Assembly: GCF_000003815.2 (NCBI RefSeq)
Contig: NC_049996.1
Location: forward strand, 14,009,929-14,073,928
Source: Branchiostoma floridae
Lineage: Eukaryota; Chordata; Leptocardii; Amphioxiformes; Branchiostomatidae
Direction: 5' to 3'
Length of the DNA stretch: 64,000 nucleotides
The translations under genes were made by a program, and so were the position numbers. Numbering within the stretch: position 1 is the stretch's first letter; each line of letters opens with the position of its first letter. Shown here one piece after another: positions 1 through 13,500 of the stretch. The notes beneath the pieces were generated by a model. That model was not told the DNA's origin. It ran no database searches and saw only the letters and a list, made by a program, of their open reading frames with translations.

Positions 1-9
1 AATTCATAC

Positions 10-275
10 ATGCATGTGTCAAGATGTATTCAAGAGAGTATAGGCAAAATACACCTCTTGTAATTTCATAAACATAGGTATGGTGTTCATGATTGCCTTT
101 AGGGATACTATAAGTGCGTTATTATCTTTTATTTAGTGAATGAATGCATAAATGTGTCATAGTCTATTCAAAAGAGAGTAGGCAATATACTCCTCTTGTA
201 ATTTCTTAAACATAGACCTTTACAATCGTAACTTCAAGGAGGATGTAAGTACGTTATTATCTTTTCAGCAAATGG
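10..275. repeat. Two-copy tandem duplication, ~138-bp unit
   Basis: Two adjacent diverged copies share a block starting near position 18 and again near 154, including the string CTCTTGTAATTTC at 55 and 193 (offset 138). The copies carry small substitutions throughout, so the duplication is not recent. No coding potential is visible. Confidence 0.75.
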
Positions 276-1019
276 GAATCAAAGCGTTCACCAATTTGTG
301 GAAAATGTGAGTAGGTATATATCTTTTATTCCACTATATTGTTATAAATATTCCGAGCCCGTATACCTTTCAAACATTGCCGGATATGCCCATTGGCAGT
401 ATGCCTATGCCATTTCCAGCAAAATATTGCGAACTTTGGAAACAATCCCAGTAACAAAGCGATGAGTTGGAAAAAGAAAAACTTGTCCCTTTGCCAACAG
501 AGTAGTTAGGGTGCAGCTATAAAACATGAAGCTTAGACCAGGGTTCCGGATGATTCCTATAATTGTGAACCGGACTATTCAGGATCCAGCAGGGTAATGC
601 AATGTGGCGATATTTCGCGTGAAAGCGTCACTGAGGGGTGCCATTCGACCTTCTAATGTCGTCCGGGAGCTTTCTAAATCTAGACGCTGACGACCGGACA
701 CGTCAAGTTTGTGATATATACGGCAGACAGAATGGCCACTCACGTCGGGATGATATTCTCTGTGACAATACTAGGACTAAGAGTTCTATTAGTTAGCTCC
801 GTGATGGAGGTCAGGGACGTCCAACGGTTTGTCTGGCTTTGCGTGTCGGCACCTACACTGTTAACTCAAGACCCTTCAATTGATGTGTTGGACATTTGGC
901 ATGAGGACCAAATGATTCAGGACGACCGTAGCTGTATATTCAGCTATATACACAACTGATTACCTACTCTCCAAGTAGAGGTTAGGCCACTGGCTTGATT
1001 AAGGTGATCTCACTGCACT
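276..1019. other. Gene-free stretch, nothing recognised
   Basis: No open frame here resembles a known protein. The longest ATG frame, 711-959 on the plus strand (82 codons), has no recognisable domain and no convincing splice context. I see no repeat or RNA gene. Confidence 0.5.
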
Positions 1020-1139
1020 TTTTTCTTATTCATCAACAAAGTACAATACAGGACAGAGAGGTGATGCACTCTAGCAGTATGCTAATAACTAGCCCTCGGG
1101 CAAGAACTTTGCAATAAACATATTATTATTATTATTAAC
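1020..1139 (+). repeat. 3' tail of a dispersed retroelement with (ATT)n end
   Basis: The stretch ends in AGCCCTCGGGCAAGAACTTT, then an AATAAA-containing segment and an ATT microsatellite. The same wording occurs on the minus strand at about 36,741-36,890 and 37,980-38,145, so it is the 3' end of a dispersed family, probably a LINE or SINE with a short microsatellite tail. The family is not named because only the tail is present. Confidence 0.55.
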
Positions 1140-1141
1140 AT

Positions 1142-1391
1142 CACTCACTGCACTTAGGGCACCAGTGCGGCACTGCTGAGTTCGAAAGGTTACTCAACGA
1201 ATTTCAGAGATAAAGAACGAATTTTCTTACGTTCTGTGTATTTTGTTGTCTTCTATGTTTACGTATTATACAATATCTAAATTATTTTAAAAATCGGCGA
1301 AAATAAAATGTTAATTGCAAGTGACAAAAAATGACTGAACAAATCCCGCAGTGCCGCACCGGCGCACCAAGTGAAGTGAGATACCACCTTA
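1142..1391. mobile_element. MITE-like element, family A, copy 1
   Basis: About 250 bp with long imperfect terminal inverted repeats: the left end reads CTCACTGCACTTAGGGCACC and the right end is its diverged reverse complement ending GTGAAGTGAGATACCACC. The interior holds a block (about 1198-1230) that recurs in copies at 26,270 and 26,652. There is no coding capacity. It is a non-autonomous DNA transposon by structure; the superfamily is not determined because target duplications are unclear. Confidence 0.65.
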
Positions 1392-3153
1392 ACTAACTAG
1401 ACATAATGGAAACAGGCCCAGAATAACCTGTTGTTCCTGTTAAAGAGTGTAACCAATTAGCTTTAATTAGCTCAAACGACAAACACCATAACTACTCTGC
1501 AGAGGTTTGTGTTGTACCTACATTCCATTGGCACGTAGTAATGTTTTATTTGATGGTGCACACCCCAGGTTATTTGGGTCTCAATTCGAGGCTGCGCACC
1601 CTCACGTAGAGAGGCTGTCTTTTCCAGGAAATAGATCTGAAGCAGAAAAGCCATATATGAGAATGAATGGTATCTCTCCAGCTTCAGTTGCTTCACTTTT
1701 CGCTTTATTTGATTTTGATGATTCCTGGAAACGGTTGGCAAAAACTGCTTTTTGTGATACTTTTCGTTGAAGACTACTCTGCAGTCTTTTCTACCAGTCT
1801 ATCAGATATCAGACTGTCAGATAAATCCGCATGCCACTAGTTATCAATACATGTATGTAATCTTCATGGCTACCTTCTCCACCCAACGACCTGGAGGTCA
1901 ATGGACTAGGTAGGTAGGTAGATATGTAATATTACCAGTATATGGTTGATTTCCGTAAATTTCTCACGTCTCAGGCTAGGTAAAGAAGCGGTTATCACCG
2001 TTTGAAAATATTAGGGAACGGGAGTTCCTAAATCCTTCGTAATGAAACTTCTCCACGCCTTCACCTTTAAGCTGAAGGAGCATGTTTGATAAAATACAAC
2101 CTTTTTGCAGTTCTTTCATTACAGTCTGGCGCAATCTTTTGGGGGTTAGCCAGTGACTTTGCTCAATTTGGTGGCATGCAATTTGTCTGATCACGCAGCT
2201 GTAGATATAACACTGAGAAAATATAGAGGCCCACATATATTACATACTTTGCCGCCCAAGCAGTTGAGTAATATCTCATACGCAGACATTCTGAAATGGT
2301 TGACATTGTTCGAATCCCATCAATAAAATCGTCAGCAATTAGGTGAGGAATATTACAGTTAATGCACCAATCAGCGATGCATTCCGTCTATAAATATCAT
2401 TCTAATAACCCTTCGACAAAAACGCCCAAGCTCATATTCTTCATTAACAGCTACAGGAGACACTATTTTTACTATTCCGAGAAATGAAAGATGATTGGAC
2501 GTAACACTACAGAGACTTACGGCATCAAGACAATTAGGTTGAGTTTTAAGTCCTTGTCTAGACAGAATAAGAGCGTCATTATTACTTAAGTCCCCATAAA
2601 TCGACGGTGTTTTCTCTTTGTTACAAATTTCCCCCGGTACTTGCGTGGATTGGATGCTCCACCACGGAGACGTAACGTATTAAGTAATAATAAAGGCAAA
2701 TTACACCGGAGCAACTCTGACAATATCAGAAGGTCGAGGGTGTTGGAATCCTCTGAGTTCCACAGTGCATTTAGGATCCTAGGAACGCTCTGATGAAAGA
2801 TGAAACTATGCTCTAGCGGAAAAGGACAATGGCATTATTCTCGATCAAGCAGCACCAGGATTCAACAACCCAACGCTTATACATTTGAAATCTTTATTGA
2901 CAGGCAAAAGTACGATGACTTTCGTAAGGTCTACATGTATAATAACTACTTACAGTACAATTTAACAGACATATATAGATATCTATAGGTATGAATAAAG
3001 CATGGAGTAAGCATGTCATTTATAGTATGAGGTGACTCCGTGCACATAAAAACGTACGCTGTGGATCATAAGTTGCATGGAGTCTATGGCTCCTCATGTG
3101 TCTGGCAAGGGATGGTTGACTAATCATAAGTGCAATTTCCTGTCGGAATTATA
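1392..3153. other. Gene-free stretch, nothing recognised
   Basis: Short overlapping frames on both strands at 1472-1770 (89 and 87 codons) look like chance openness; neither resembles a known family. A sequence matching a tRNA B-box sits near 2309-2319, but no tRNA can be folded around it. Confidence 0.45.
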
Positions 3154-3162
3154 GTCTAAACC

Positions 3163-3286
3163 TAGCCTGGAGTCCAGCCTTAGTGTACTTTTAGTCGCTT
3201 CCCGAAGGTATGCTTCCGCTTTGGCTTTGGCGAAAGCGTATCTTCGGGGATCGACTAAAAGCACAACAAGGCTGGACTCCGGGCTA
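3163..3286. mobile_element. 124-bp fold-back element with 9-bp target duplication
   Basis: Nearly the whole element is one inverted repeat: the two 62-base arms begin TAGCCTGGAGTCCAGCC and TAGCCCGGAGTCCAGCC and stay alignable to the centre. It is flanked by GTCTAAACC (3154-3162) and GTTTAAACC (3287-3295), an 8/9 match, exactly where the arms end. A 9-bp duplication is typical of Mutator-like elements, so a MULE-derived MITE is a fair guess. No coding capacity. Confidence 0.75.
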
Positions 3287-3295
3287 GTTTAAACC

Positions 3296-6200
3296 TACTT
3301 CAGTCTGAATTCTGCCAACACAGCTGAACAAGCCTCTTTCAGATGCAGATAGACTTTTAGTGGTCGCATTACTGCAATACCCTTTGCCTTTATTTTAAAG
3401 TTATCGTTGAAGTACAAGTACGGCAATGAATAGGAAAATCGGAAAATTTAATTCTTTCCTTTTATTTCATTTTATGAACATCATGCTGAAAGAAATAAAC
3501 TTAACTGGCGTTTTCTTCACCAGGGATTATTAACTAGATGGATATCGTTATCAGGTCTCTTCATGTGGCATGTAACTGACCATCAGAAGTATAGCTTTTA
3601 AGAGATAGTATGTCATACAATGAGTATGTAGTCTTTTGCAGCTGATCATTTCACACTTCAGCCGAGTCCAAGCACTAGATCGTATACTACTAGTTACTGG
3701 GGAAGGGACTACCACATAGTCTTTTCTATGCCTAACATGGTTACGACATGCAAACACCATCACTTCAGAACACATTAATTTACCTACATTTCAAACCCCG
3801 AATCTTTATCCCATTGCAATGCTGGATTGGTCAGGCGTTTTAACGAGCTGCATCCGAATAAATGAAATGACATGATTTCACCCACTGTACTAATGGGACA
3901 GTCCAAGCAATGACGTCCAGATTTTGAAAAAGCATACATGCTACTTTCCTGGTAACAAAACAAACTTGACCTTTTTGATAAAAAATTGCACAGTAAAAAA
4001 AATTATTGAAAAAAATGAATATTCAGGCTACGCAAGATACACTCGACTGCGCAACTCCAACCCCTAGTCACTCCCCACTAAGCTGTTGTTGGCTGACAGC
4101 CATTTTGTCAGTGGAAGATGAATACACCAATCGAACATCACTCTTTCTTGTTGATGGAGCTGGTCCCTATTGGCTATCAGGCTACATCGGTAGTCTTTGA
4201 ACTTGTCCTTGATAGATGAAGTAACTGAAGAGAAGATGGCTCGAGCTTGGTCCCATGTGTGCGTATCAAATCTTCCTGCACGAAAGGACAGCGAATTCTG
4301 AAGGAGATAAATGCCTGCGGTGTCCATTCATTCTCAGCGGTCAATATAAATATGTTGCTTGGGTTTCAGGATGCTTTCCTCTTTGGCAATTTTCCATTCC
4401 CTGACGAGGTTTTCATGTCAGATTTGTCTCCATTTTGCCAAGAACAATGAAACGTAATCCCCAAGTTCTATTGAACAATTTTTATTATTTTATTTTCATT
4501 TCTTTCAACATTTTATTAGTTTTCACATTTCGGACCCAACTGACTAACACAGGAAAAACTGAGCCTTCATCAACAACGAAGCTCATTGTAATGCAATGCA
4601 ATTGGTTGGTATTGCTGAGAATGTCATCAATACCTGTGTGGGAGGTGTTAACACAACTTGCAAAGGTGCTTTGCACTACATGTCGCATCGTGATGACTTC
4701 GAGTATAATGAAATAAAGTAAAAGATATCAAAACGTTTTTGATGCGTCAGAGTACAACACAGAGTATACGGTGATGCATGATTATGAAATCATGTCGCGT
4801 TTCCTCGCCATAAACTCCAAACGTAATTACGCCTAACAGATGCGGGTCTGTCTTCCGTGCCATGAACGTCATTAGTGAAAGATTGAGTGAGCATGAAGTA
4901 TCTTAGCAAGGTGACGGCCATGCTTAAAGGACGTTAATACGTAGACTTCATTTTCCTTTCAGATTAAGGATGAAAAAAATCACTGCCGTATTCTGAGTGT
5001 CGCGTCTGTACAGAGCCCAAGAGGCAGCGTCATACCAAGTGATAACATGGTTATGATTGAAACGCTTGCATTTTGATGCTTTTATTCCCCTCATGAATGA
5101 CGTATTTCAGGACGTTTTCAAATTTACATCGCTCTTGTATTTTCTTCATTTCAGATTAGTTCAATTAACGTGCCACAAACTGTTGGATATTGTCAATGGA
5201 TATTGTCTCGGTCATGGTACTCTGACTTAAGAGTAACTGTTCCAGGAAAAAACATAAGACAGTTGCTGACTGAAGAGCGTATTTATGCAGAATTGTACCC
5301 TGTGTGGTTCTCTCGCTGGGGCTGAGTGGGCTCTCTGCCTTCTAGGGACTTGATGGATGGAAGCTTAAGTGCGATTTATTCAAGCTATGTAGGATCGTAC
5401 GTCAATCTAACTCTTGCCACAAACGTTGAACTTCCCATCAACTAGTTTGCGTTATATGGTATCTATGCCAACCGCCGTGCTTGACGTATAGACTACTAAC
5501 ACATATTTGAAATTGGCCGGTGCCCATTTTTGCAGACGCAATCTTAGTAGGAGCCATTATAGCTATTGGAATCATTTATTCATACGTTTTAAATTGCCCA
5601 AAAGTTTATACCAATATCGACTGGTAGGTAACTGGTTCCAAGTTATTCTCAGATATTTTTCAGGCAGCCAAATGGCCATTACGTCAGGCCAGCCGAAAGT
5701 GCTTGCTGAGGGAAGACGTAAAATCATCAAAGCCTATACCAAAGCTTTGTCATTCATTTTTAATCTATAGATGATCAACATGCATACGTAGAAAACTGTA
5801 CTGTGGCGATGGAATCTATCAAGCTGATACTATTAGCATCACCACTGGAAAATCAAAACAGACAATGGAAAATACATCTACAGCACATCATGTTGGTTGG
5901 TCAAAAACTTGAATTGCAAGTTTCACATTGAAGGATTTATACGTAGGGAAGTTAAGTCAAGTGTAACGAATTTGCTATCGGCAATACATGTAAAAAGGAA
6001 AAAAGGCTGCCATATTTTTGCAACAGTAAAGGTGAACTCCTGAGTAGCAAGTTTTTTGATAAATGTTACGATATGGAAAACCCCAGACTGAAGTGCATTA
6101 CGCCCCCATAAATGACATATCTTGGATCACAGTAGAGAGAAACCCTGCTAAGCATATCGGATGTCAATTTACGTAACGGCGAGACGTTTTAAGTGCGCCA

Positions 6201-6530
6201 TACGGATCCTATCACCGTCCTTCATGGTGCACTTCTGTTGACGTTTCCCCAAGATTTCCGGGAAATTCTCCTCAGGGCAACCTTCACCCACACTTCAGCA
6301 GCGGAGGACCTCATTGGAAAACTTCAATATCAAAACTTGTACCTCCACATGAAAAGTACGTCAGCAATTGGTTTCTGTACTCCTGAGTTTATTTTTTTTT
6401 TGCTTCAAGCTTGCTTGTGAAAGGTTTGATAACTGTGTCAGGTTATATTTCAGTAAATGTCAAGTTAGCGGCAAATACAGAACTTCAGCATGAAAGGGAA
6501 CAGTGTGGCAGTGGACAGGATCGTTACGGT
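3296..6530. other. Gene-free stretch, nothing recognised
   Basis: Only short frames (up to 93 codons at 4435-4716) with no recognisable domain and with overlapping antisense frames. I see no repeat structure, RNA gene or exon-like GC-rich block. Confidence 0.45.
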
Positions 6531-6539
6531 CTGCTTCAC

Positions 6540-6885
6540 GGTGTGCATGTGGGAACTTCGGTCATCATTTCATTCTACTGAACCATGTGGACATAGTGGC
6601 ACAGAGGAGGCCACGATGTCTATCGTCTTTGCAATTTTGAGTCAATGTCTGGCCTCCTAGCAATCGTAGTTTAGAATACTCTGACCATTTACGGAACCAT
6701 AGACATTTATATGTGTGCGAACTTCTGTCGTCTTTCATTCCATGGAACCATATAGACAGAGTGGCGCAGACTACACTACTATATCTATCGTCTTTGCAAT
6801 TCTAAGTCAATGGCTGACTTCCTCAAAGCAATCCTGGTATAAAATAGCCTCAACATTTAAGGAACCGTAGAGGCACGGTTATATG
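6540..6885. repeat. Two-copy tandem duplication, ~165-bp unit
   Basis: The string TATCGTCTTTGCAATT occurs at about 6621 and 6786 in matching surroundings that share phrases such as GAACTTC..GTC and GGAACCATA. The copies are diverged by roughly a quarter by eye. No coding potential. Confidence 0.65.
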
Positions 6886-8445
6886 GGTGGCTTTCTACGG
6901 CAATATTTAACGGCTTTGGTCTTGCTTTATCGTTTATTTCCCCAGGCTGCATTTATTAGTGGCATGGATGGGCCCCTTGCCATTGAGTAATCTTTGATAA
7001 AAAGCCACGTAGCAATGAAGGATATGCAACGCTGAATTAAGTATTCATGCCAAAATTACAATGGCTTTATCGTAAGTTTGTGTAACCAAATCTACTTGAC
7101 TGTATAGTATGTGGAGAAGGCCAACCTCAAGCCAACCGTTCACACTTACGCCACATCTTCAGAAAAGACGCAGACTGTGCAAGAAAGTCGTCTAAAATTT
7201 GGAAGCAGCTTTTACTACACTCATTTCGTTTTCTTCTTCTTTGCTACTTTGAATTACAGATTGCTGTAAAATTGATAGGATAGATAGGTAAAAAGGTTAT
7301 CAAAGAAAGTCGCTCCTCAAATCCCATATAACCATACATTTTGCACGACCTTTGCTATACATTATCCGTCGTCAAACTAACATAACTCTGAAAACTCCAC
7401 AGATGATTTTAACGATATATATATATATACATGGAGGCTATCAACGCAGTTGTCGAAATTGCTTCCCCAGTGCGAATACATCACACTGATCATTATAGCA
7501 CAGAACACAAGCGGGTGTACCCCCATCTCTCAACTTGTCAACCATCACGGAACTGGTGATTATTAGAGATAACACGAAAATCTCCATTCCAGGCGCTATG
7601 AATATAAAGAGCATTCAACAAGAGTAACCTAGGAGCGCGAGTGGATTTAGCTTGAATAAACGTATTTGCCTCGGGGACCATATTTGAAATCCGCGAGTAT
7701 CTTGTGGATTTACTGAAATGTCATCCAGAACGGGCAGCGTGTCTCGTCTGGTTCTGGGAAGGTTTTCGTTTTTGGATGGAACATCGTAGTGCTTCTGGCT
7801 GCATGTTTTAATGATTATGAATTCGTTGCTGTGAATATATTGCAAGAAAAAAGACAATGATTTGTCTTATATCAATTAGCTGGCAAATACGTTTTTTGTA
7901 ATAATGTTAAAATATGACATCATGTGGTGTAGTTTACATTTTCTTTAAAGTACGCCTCTGACGCAATGTAGTTTGATTACAAGTTTCGTCACTAAGATTA
8001 GATTTTTTGTTCTTAGTTACATCGGCAATATATAGTATTTCATATTCTTCAACTTGTTGGTGCTACAACTCATCAAAATATGGCATTTGCAAAGTGAAGT
8101 CATTTGCAAGTATCAGTTCACTTAACGATGTACCACTTTATGCAATGTTCTTTTAATGTCTAAACTATTTAAGTACAGTAAATCTTAACAAAGTGACGAT
8201 TGTTACATATAGGGTTGGATAGGACAGGTATCTATGACATGAAGTGGATCACGAGTACCGTATCAATCACCTTCGTGATAACAAATAGCCTCTGGACCCT
8301 TTTTTTAGAGTAAAGTATTTCCAATCATGCTTTGAGATACGTGTGCTTACCTTTAATAACCGTCACTGATTGATGAAAGACTGTGAACATATGTGACTAA
8401 TTAATCTCTTCAACAATTATACTTTATTGTTAAACCTTCTTCCAC
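6886..8445. other. Gene-free stretch, nothing recognised
   Basis: AT-rich sequence with a short TA run near 7420. The 80-codon minus-strand frame at 7615-7857 matches nothing I recognise. Confidence 0.4.
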
Positions 8446-8772
8446 AGAGCCACTCAGTTATGGAACAATCTTCCAATCGAAACCCAACAGCTACTACATT
8501 ATCATCCTTCAAAACCAAAGCCTGGCGCTCCCTCGGAAATCCATTCTCTGTGAACGAATGTGATTATTCCATGTGTAGAGATTGTATATATATGTATACA
8601 ATGTAAGTTAATGCTGTTTATGATTCTGTGTTTATTGCATCCATTTGTATCTATATTAAGTAACATGTATGTATTCTTCTCTCACAGGGTTAGCCCTTGG
8701 CAATAGCCTATGGCTAGTTGGGCAGCCCTGGCTGTACGTATACAGCTGAACTAATAGATAGAATAAATAAAC
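8446..8772 (+). mobile_element. 5'-truncated non-LTR retrotransposon, ORF2 C-terminus and 3' UTR
   Basis: Translation from about 8446 gives FHRATQLWNNLPIE, then after a one-base frame change TLSSFKTKAWRSL. This is the characteristic C-terminal end of reverse-transcriptase ORFs in CR1/L2/Jockey-like elements. A 3' UTR follows and ends in an AATAAATAAA-type tail near 8765. The copy is 5'-truncated and frameshifted, hence dead. Confidence 0.7.
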
Positions 8773-8921
8773 CTCTGAAGTGATAGACGTCAGTACTTAT
8801 ACCGTTTATGAATTGAAATCTAGATAAGTGAACAGTCTGTGATCAGTCAAGAGATATATTGCTGTTTAACTTGGCGTATAGCTCGTAATGACAAAAATGA
8901 CACGGAAGCGTCAAACAGCAG

Positions 8922-9000
8922 TCACTCAAACAACTGGATATGATTTCCTCCAGCGACTGGATATGATTTAAGCCATATCCAGTTGCTTGAGTAACTGCCA
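8922..9000. repeat. Small imperfect inverted repeat
   Basis: The phrase CAACTGGATATG near 8932 pairs with CATATCCAGTTG near 8980, and the arms extend outward through CACTCAA / TTGAGTAA. A third partial copy (GACTGGATATGATTT) sits in the loop. It could be a tiny MITE or a local inverted duplication. Confidence 0.6.
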
Positions 9001-10070
9001 TTCGGTGTGTCTTATCACCTGGATGCCTCACCTTCATGGACACATCATCCACTATGTATGAAAGATAGCAACATTACACACTACGGATCCAATAAGTAAC
9101 TTTAAGGCCAGGGATGCAACTATTCATCCATGGATATTTGTAAATTGACAAGAATAGACCACGGCCAGTAAATTGCATGGGTGGGATCGGTGTATGCATT
9201 GATTTCTAACTAATTTTGGAAAAGGTAAACATTTTTTTTTTCATTCAAATTTCTCTCCGGAGATGGTCAATATGTCAAGAAAGTATAAAAATCTTTTAAA
9301 ATGTCGTTTTGTAGGTTTGATTATACATGTATTTTTTTAAAGCGACAGTAGTGTGATAGCTACACTTTTAAACTCTATCTCCGTACACAAAACTAAAGCG
9401 CTTACCAACAAGCTTTCGATCAGTCCTCTGATCCTTCTCAAGTTGAAATGACCCAGAGCCTATGTCACACATCAGGAACGGAAGTGTGACATCAGCAAAG
9501 GGTCAAAGGCGCTTGGGGAGGAAACTCCGTGGATTTCGACAAGGTGAAGATACTGGATTCCGAACAGGATTACTTTCTCATGGGAGTGAAATAGGCCATT
9601 TACATCAGAGCCCATCAACCTTCCCTCAACGGAGACGGTCGCAAGCAAACCACACTAGTGTCACGTTGTCCACTTCTTAAATACAGGCTTGTTGACTGTA
9701 CCATTTTCTTGTCTTCACTACTTGTTACACCGTTAGTGGTCTCTATTTTAAAATGCGTGGTAACTTTTTAAAAGTTGTCTTTCACACTGAATTTGGAGTC
9801 TGCAAAGAATCCATAGAATTGACCTGCTGTGGTCGTATGAAATATACATACACCCTGCAACGATGTAAAATGTGTAAGAAGGATACATCTATCTTCCTCT
9901 CTCTGACATAACGCCGCAGGGCGTATTGACACTTTGCTGTGTTATGATGAATATCTTGCATATACAAAGATTATTGGAGCCATATGTCATGCTTCGCAAT
10001 GTCCAAACACGCCTACAGGACCTATGTGTGTACAGTGATGTGTGTACATTGATTAATGATAAGGAGACTG
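9001..10070. other. Gene-free stretch; possible dispersed element at 9390-9680
   Basis: Nothing coding is recognised. The segment 9395-9500 contains, on the minus strand, a phrase around GATCAGAGGACTGATCGAAA and a short inverted motif around GTGTGACAT; such wording resembles tails of Penelope-like or related retroelements, but I cannot confirm a family. The 72-codon frame at 9462-9680 has no recognisable domain. Confidence 0.3.
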
Positions 10071-10074
10071 CAAC

Positions 10075-10560
10075 CAATGATGCCATCAGTATATCATTTA
10101 CTTTATCTTTATATTTTCTTCAAATTCAAACGCTTTGATCATGATATGCTATTGCTGGCAAATGTGGATTGGGAATATATCTTCTTTCCTTTTTGTATAT
10201 ATGCATCGTATTTGTCAATCCTAAGACCAAAGCTCTATCAATATTACAGCTTACGCACGAGCCTAAAACTTCTTGGACCTTTTGATTAATTATTAGGGAA
10301 CTGCAGCCTAGAATACCATCCGTATAGCCTTTACAATATCTTGATATTATTTGATGTAATAAGACCTTCCCAATCAAGAACTTCAATCATGATGTGTTAT
10401 TGCTGTTAAATTTTGATTGGGAATACTTATTCTGTAGGTATTTCTTCCTATTTTGAAGCACTATCGATACCGTACTTAGTTACCGTACCGTTAGCCCTTA
10501 GGTGAAAGCTCTTTCAATATTATACAACTTATGTGCAACCAGACATAATCTACACGGGTA
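10075..10560. repeat. Two-copy tandem duplication, ~247-bp unit
   Basis: A block starting ATCATGATATGCTATTGCTG near 10,138 recurs, diverged, near 10,385 (ATCATGATGTGTTATTGCTG), followed in both by GATTGGGAATA and later by AAAGCTCT..TCAATATTA. The copies are old and carry indels. No coding potential. Confidence 0.6.
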
Positions 10561-13500
10561 TAAAACAATCTACGAAAGTGCTCACCCTTTTAAAGAAATA
10601 ATACGAAAGGAAAAACACATTAAGACTAAGTGACATGAAGGTTAATAGGGGTATATGTTTTTCTCATGAGGTTGTTAGGAACAAACTACCTGTGGACTTC
10701 GGCTAATGGCTTTATGTATTTATAGCCGTAAGGTGGACATGGTGTCATTTAGCTTCCGGAAGAACTTGTTCATTACATTTTGGAAAAATTCCAACTGTCT
10801 AAAGTTGTAGAGCTCATAAGTACAATTATCCTACCTTGGTTTAGCTCGCAACTGTTTTGTTATAACTATCACCGAGACGGGGGGCGCCATGAACTTTTTG
10901 TAACTTTTGAGTCACGTTTTCCAAGTTATGGCATTATATCTTCTTATCGTGTTGGCAAATTACAGTTTGATTCTGTTACACACGTTGTAAACATTGGTCA
11001 ATCTCTACCATTTCTTTGATATTTTATACATTGATTCGCACAATGTGATGTTAATAAATAATTATAAGATAGACTCAACTCAAACATTAAGTAAAACATT
11101 ATGGTTGAAGAAACAAAACGAAAGATTCATTCCATGAAACCCTTGGATCCTTTGTAATGTTGATCCAAACGAAACTTTAAAGCATCCATTCAATATTCTT
11201 TCATGGTCAGTTGAAGAACATGGGACCCGCCCTGTTTTGAAAAAGAGAAACATGGCCTATGGGGATGCTTTCTTTTACAATAATTGACCCGGAGTAATGC
11301 ACTTACTTAAGAGCTACCACGGTCGGATGAGCCCCATCCAGTTCAGTTAAGGCCGACCGTTGGATACTTTCACAGAATTACAATGGCTCGTACATCTAAA
11401 GATCGCTCAAGATACGATTCCTAGAAACAGAAAGTGCCCGAACTCATAACAGACCCTGAGGTGCCACAACACATGGCATGTAGAATCCCCTGGACATTCC
11501 ATCTCAATGGTAATAAAGTACCAATCTTGGACCCAGAACCAAACTATTTTGTTCGAGGATTAAAGCATGTGGTCTACAACCAGCCATCAACCATCAGAGA
11601 CTGGGCGTCATTAGATTCTGGCAACCTTTGATCCATATAGCTTCTAACCTAGTCTCGTATTCTGCAATCAAGTAATGGCATAGAAGCCATGGAGAGATCG
11701 TTTCTCGACAATATGTAATTGACCACCAGAAGTAAAGCTTTTGACTTGAAAAAGCGTCTCACAATCAGTATGATACTAGTAGTCCTTTTACATAGATCGA
11801 CTCACACTTTCTCTGCGCCCAAGTACTAGATCATACTTGGGGAGGGACTACCAATACAAATAGACTTTTATTATGTGCCTTACTTGGTGAAGCTATAATT
11901 CAGCCCATGCTGAACATCGCGATTCAGCGCTACCCAAACTAATGAACCAAACTGCCCCAGAAGTCTGCAAATGAGGCTAGTACAGTCGATCGAAACTTTT
12001 AGTCCCATGTTCATGTTTGAAAGTTATTTTTCTAATCCTGCTTCAAATGGCTGCAATTTTAATCAAACAGACTGCCTGATCCCAACGTTGATAAACCCAA
12101 TCCGTAAATGATGGGTTCTCGCCGTCCTTTTTGTACATTTTACGTGCGCTGCTCGTGTTCGTAATGACCTGACTGATTGCTCGTGAGAGGTCATTTACTC
12201 CGTGTCGTTTGTTGATGAATGGACGCGAAGATGAGGCACCGTAGAGACGGTCTCAGACGGTTCGTGATATCGACTTGTGCAACCTTGGTTCTCCCCATGG
12301 TACTGCGATGATCCATGGTCCGAGCTTCGGGGAGCCGTGCCAATTTTGCAAGTAATCGTGCGAGTAGAAAAGCTTGAAATTCATCATTTCCCGACAGTAA
12401 CTTTAATCACACGGCCTCCACACGACGGTCCCGGCTGCATTCTTGGATGAGACTCAAAAGCTGATGAGTTTCTCGAATTGAATGTTAACTTTATTGAGTT
12501 TGAGTTTTTGATAATAGTTAACTCAATTAATTTATTATTGAGCTCGAATATATATTGTCAGTTGATGTAAGCGTTAGTCAAGGCCATGTCTACATCAGTA
12601 CCCATCAGCCTTCATCGAACCGGTACGGGGGTCGATACCAACTTCCAATGACCTTTGACCCGCTGATCATGTTCACGTTCACACAACCGGAAGGTTACGT
12701 GTTCTGAGCACGTATAAACGAGTGAACAGCTTTGTGTTCGAGCGTGGCTGTTATAGAATTTTATTCGATTAGTTGGACCAGTATGCAGAACAGCACACCG
12801 TGTATCACACTGCATTCAATGACCGTAAGAAGTACATCCTTAGTTCTTTCAGGGGAGCTGGCCTAAGTCTGCCTACCGACCCCTTCCACATCAATTGTCA
12901 AATATGAAGGAACATTAAAGCTAAAAGCCTGGGGTCATTGCACTTCTCTCGTGATGTATAGCCATGCTTTGAGACTTAATGAAGACCTTGACATCCGTTA
13001 CAAGGTTAGCGCGGGATGATAACCATGTTAGTTGGAATTTCGCTGAACTTGACTTCAGACGATATTGATTTCTTTGTCGGGTCGGTAAATCACCAGGTAT
13101 CAAAGGTCTTTGTACAGAACCAAGAACAATTACCTGCCGGAGTTAAGGTACCCCCTCTGCTAGCCCCCTCGGGGCAATGGTTAATATCTCAGCTAACTTC
13201 GATGTAATAGAATAACTCTGTATATTCGTTTACACCTGTTTTAAGAAGAGGGAAGAAGCATGTAAAACGTAGATATAATTAGAACATAGCATAGCTTATC
13301 ATTTTCTCTGTAAGTAACTCACTGCATTTAGCCCTAATGGAACATGAATATGCAATAAGCTTAATTTTCATTGTCAATATCCAGACAATATCCAGACAAT
13401 ATAGGAAGTTCCCACGGCTGTAAATGCGGAAATGGTAGACGATGATAAATCTGGCTAGAGCTCAGTGGGATTACTTTGACCATCCATATACTAATAGGGC

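Noticed and set aside
2305-2322. tRNA B-box-like GTTCGAATCCC
   Set aside because: No matching A-box at the proper distance and no cloverleaf can be formed.
9462-9680. 72-codon plus-strand frame possibly from a retroelement
   Set aside because: No domain is recognisable; only the surrounding wording hints at a dispersed element, which is noted as uncertain.
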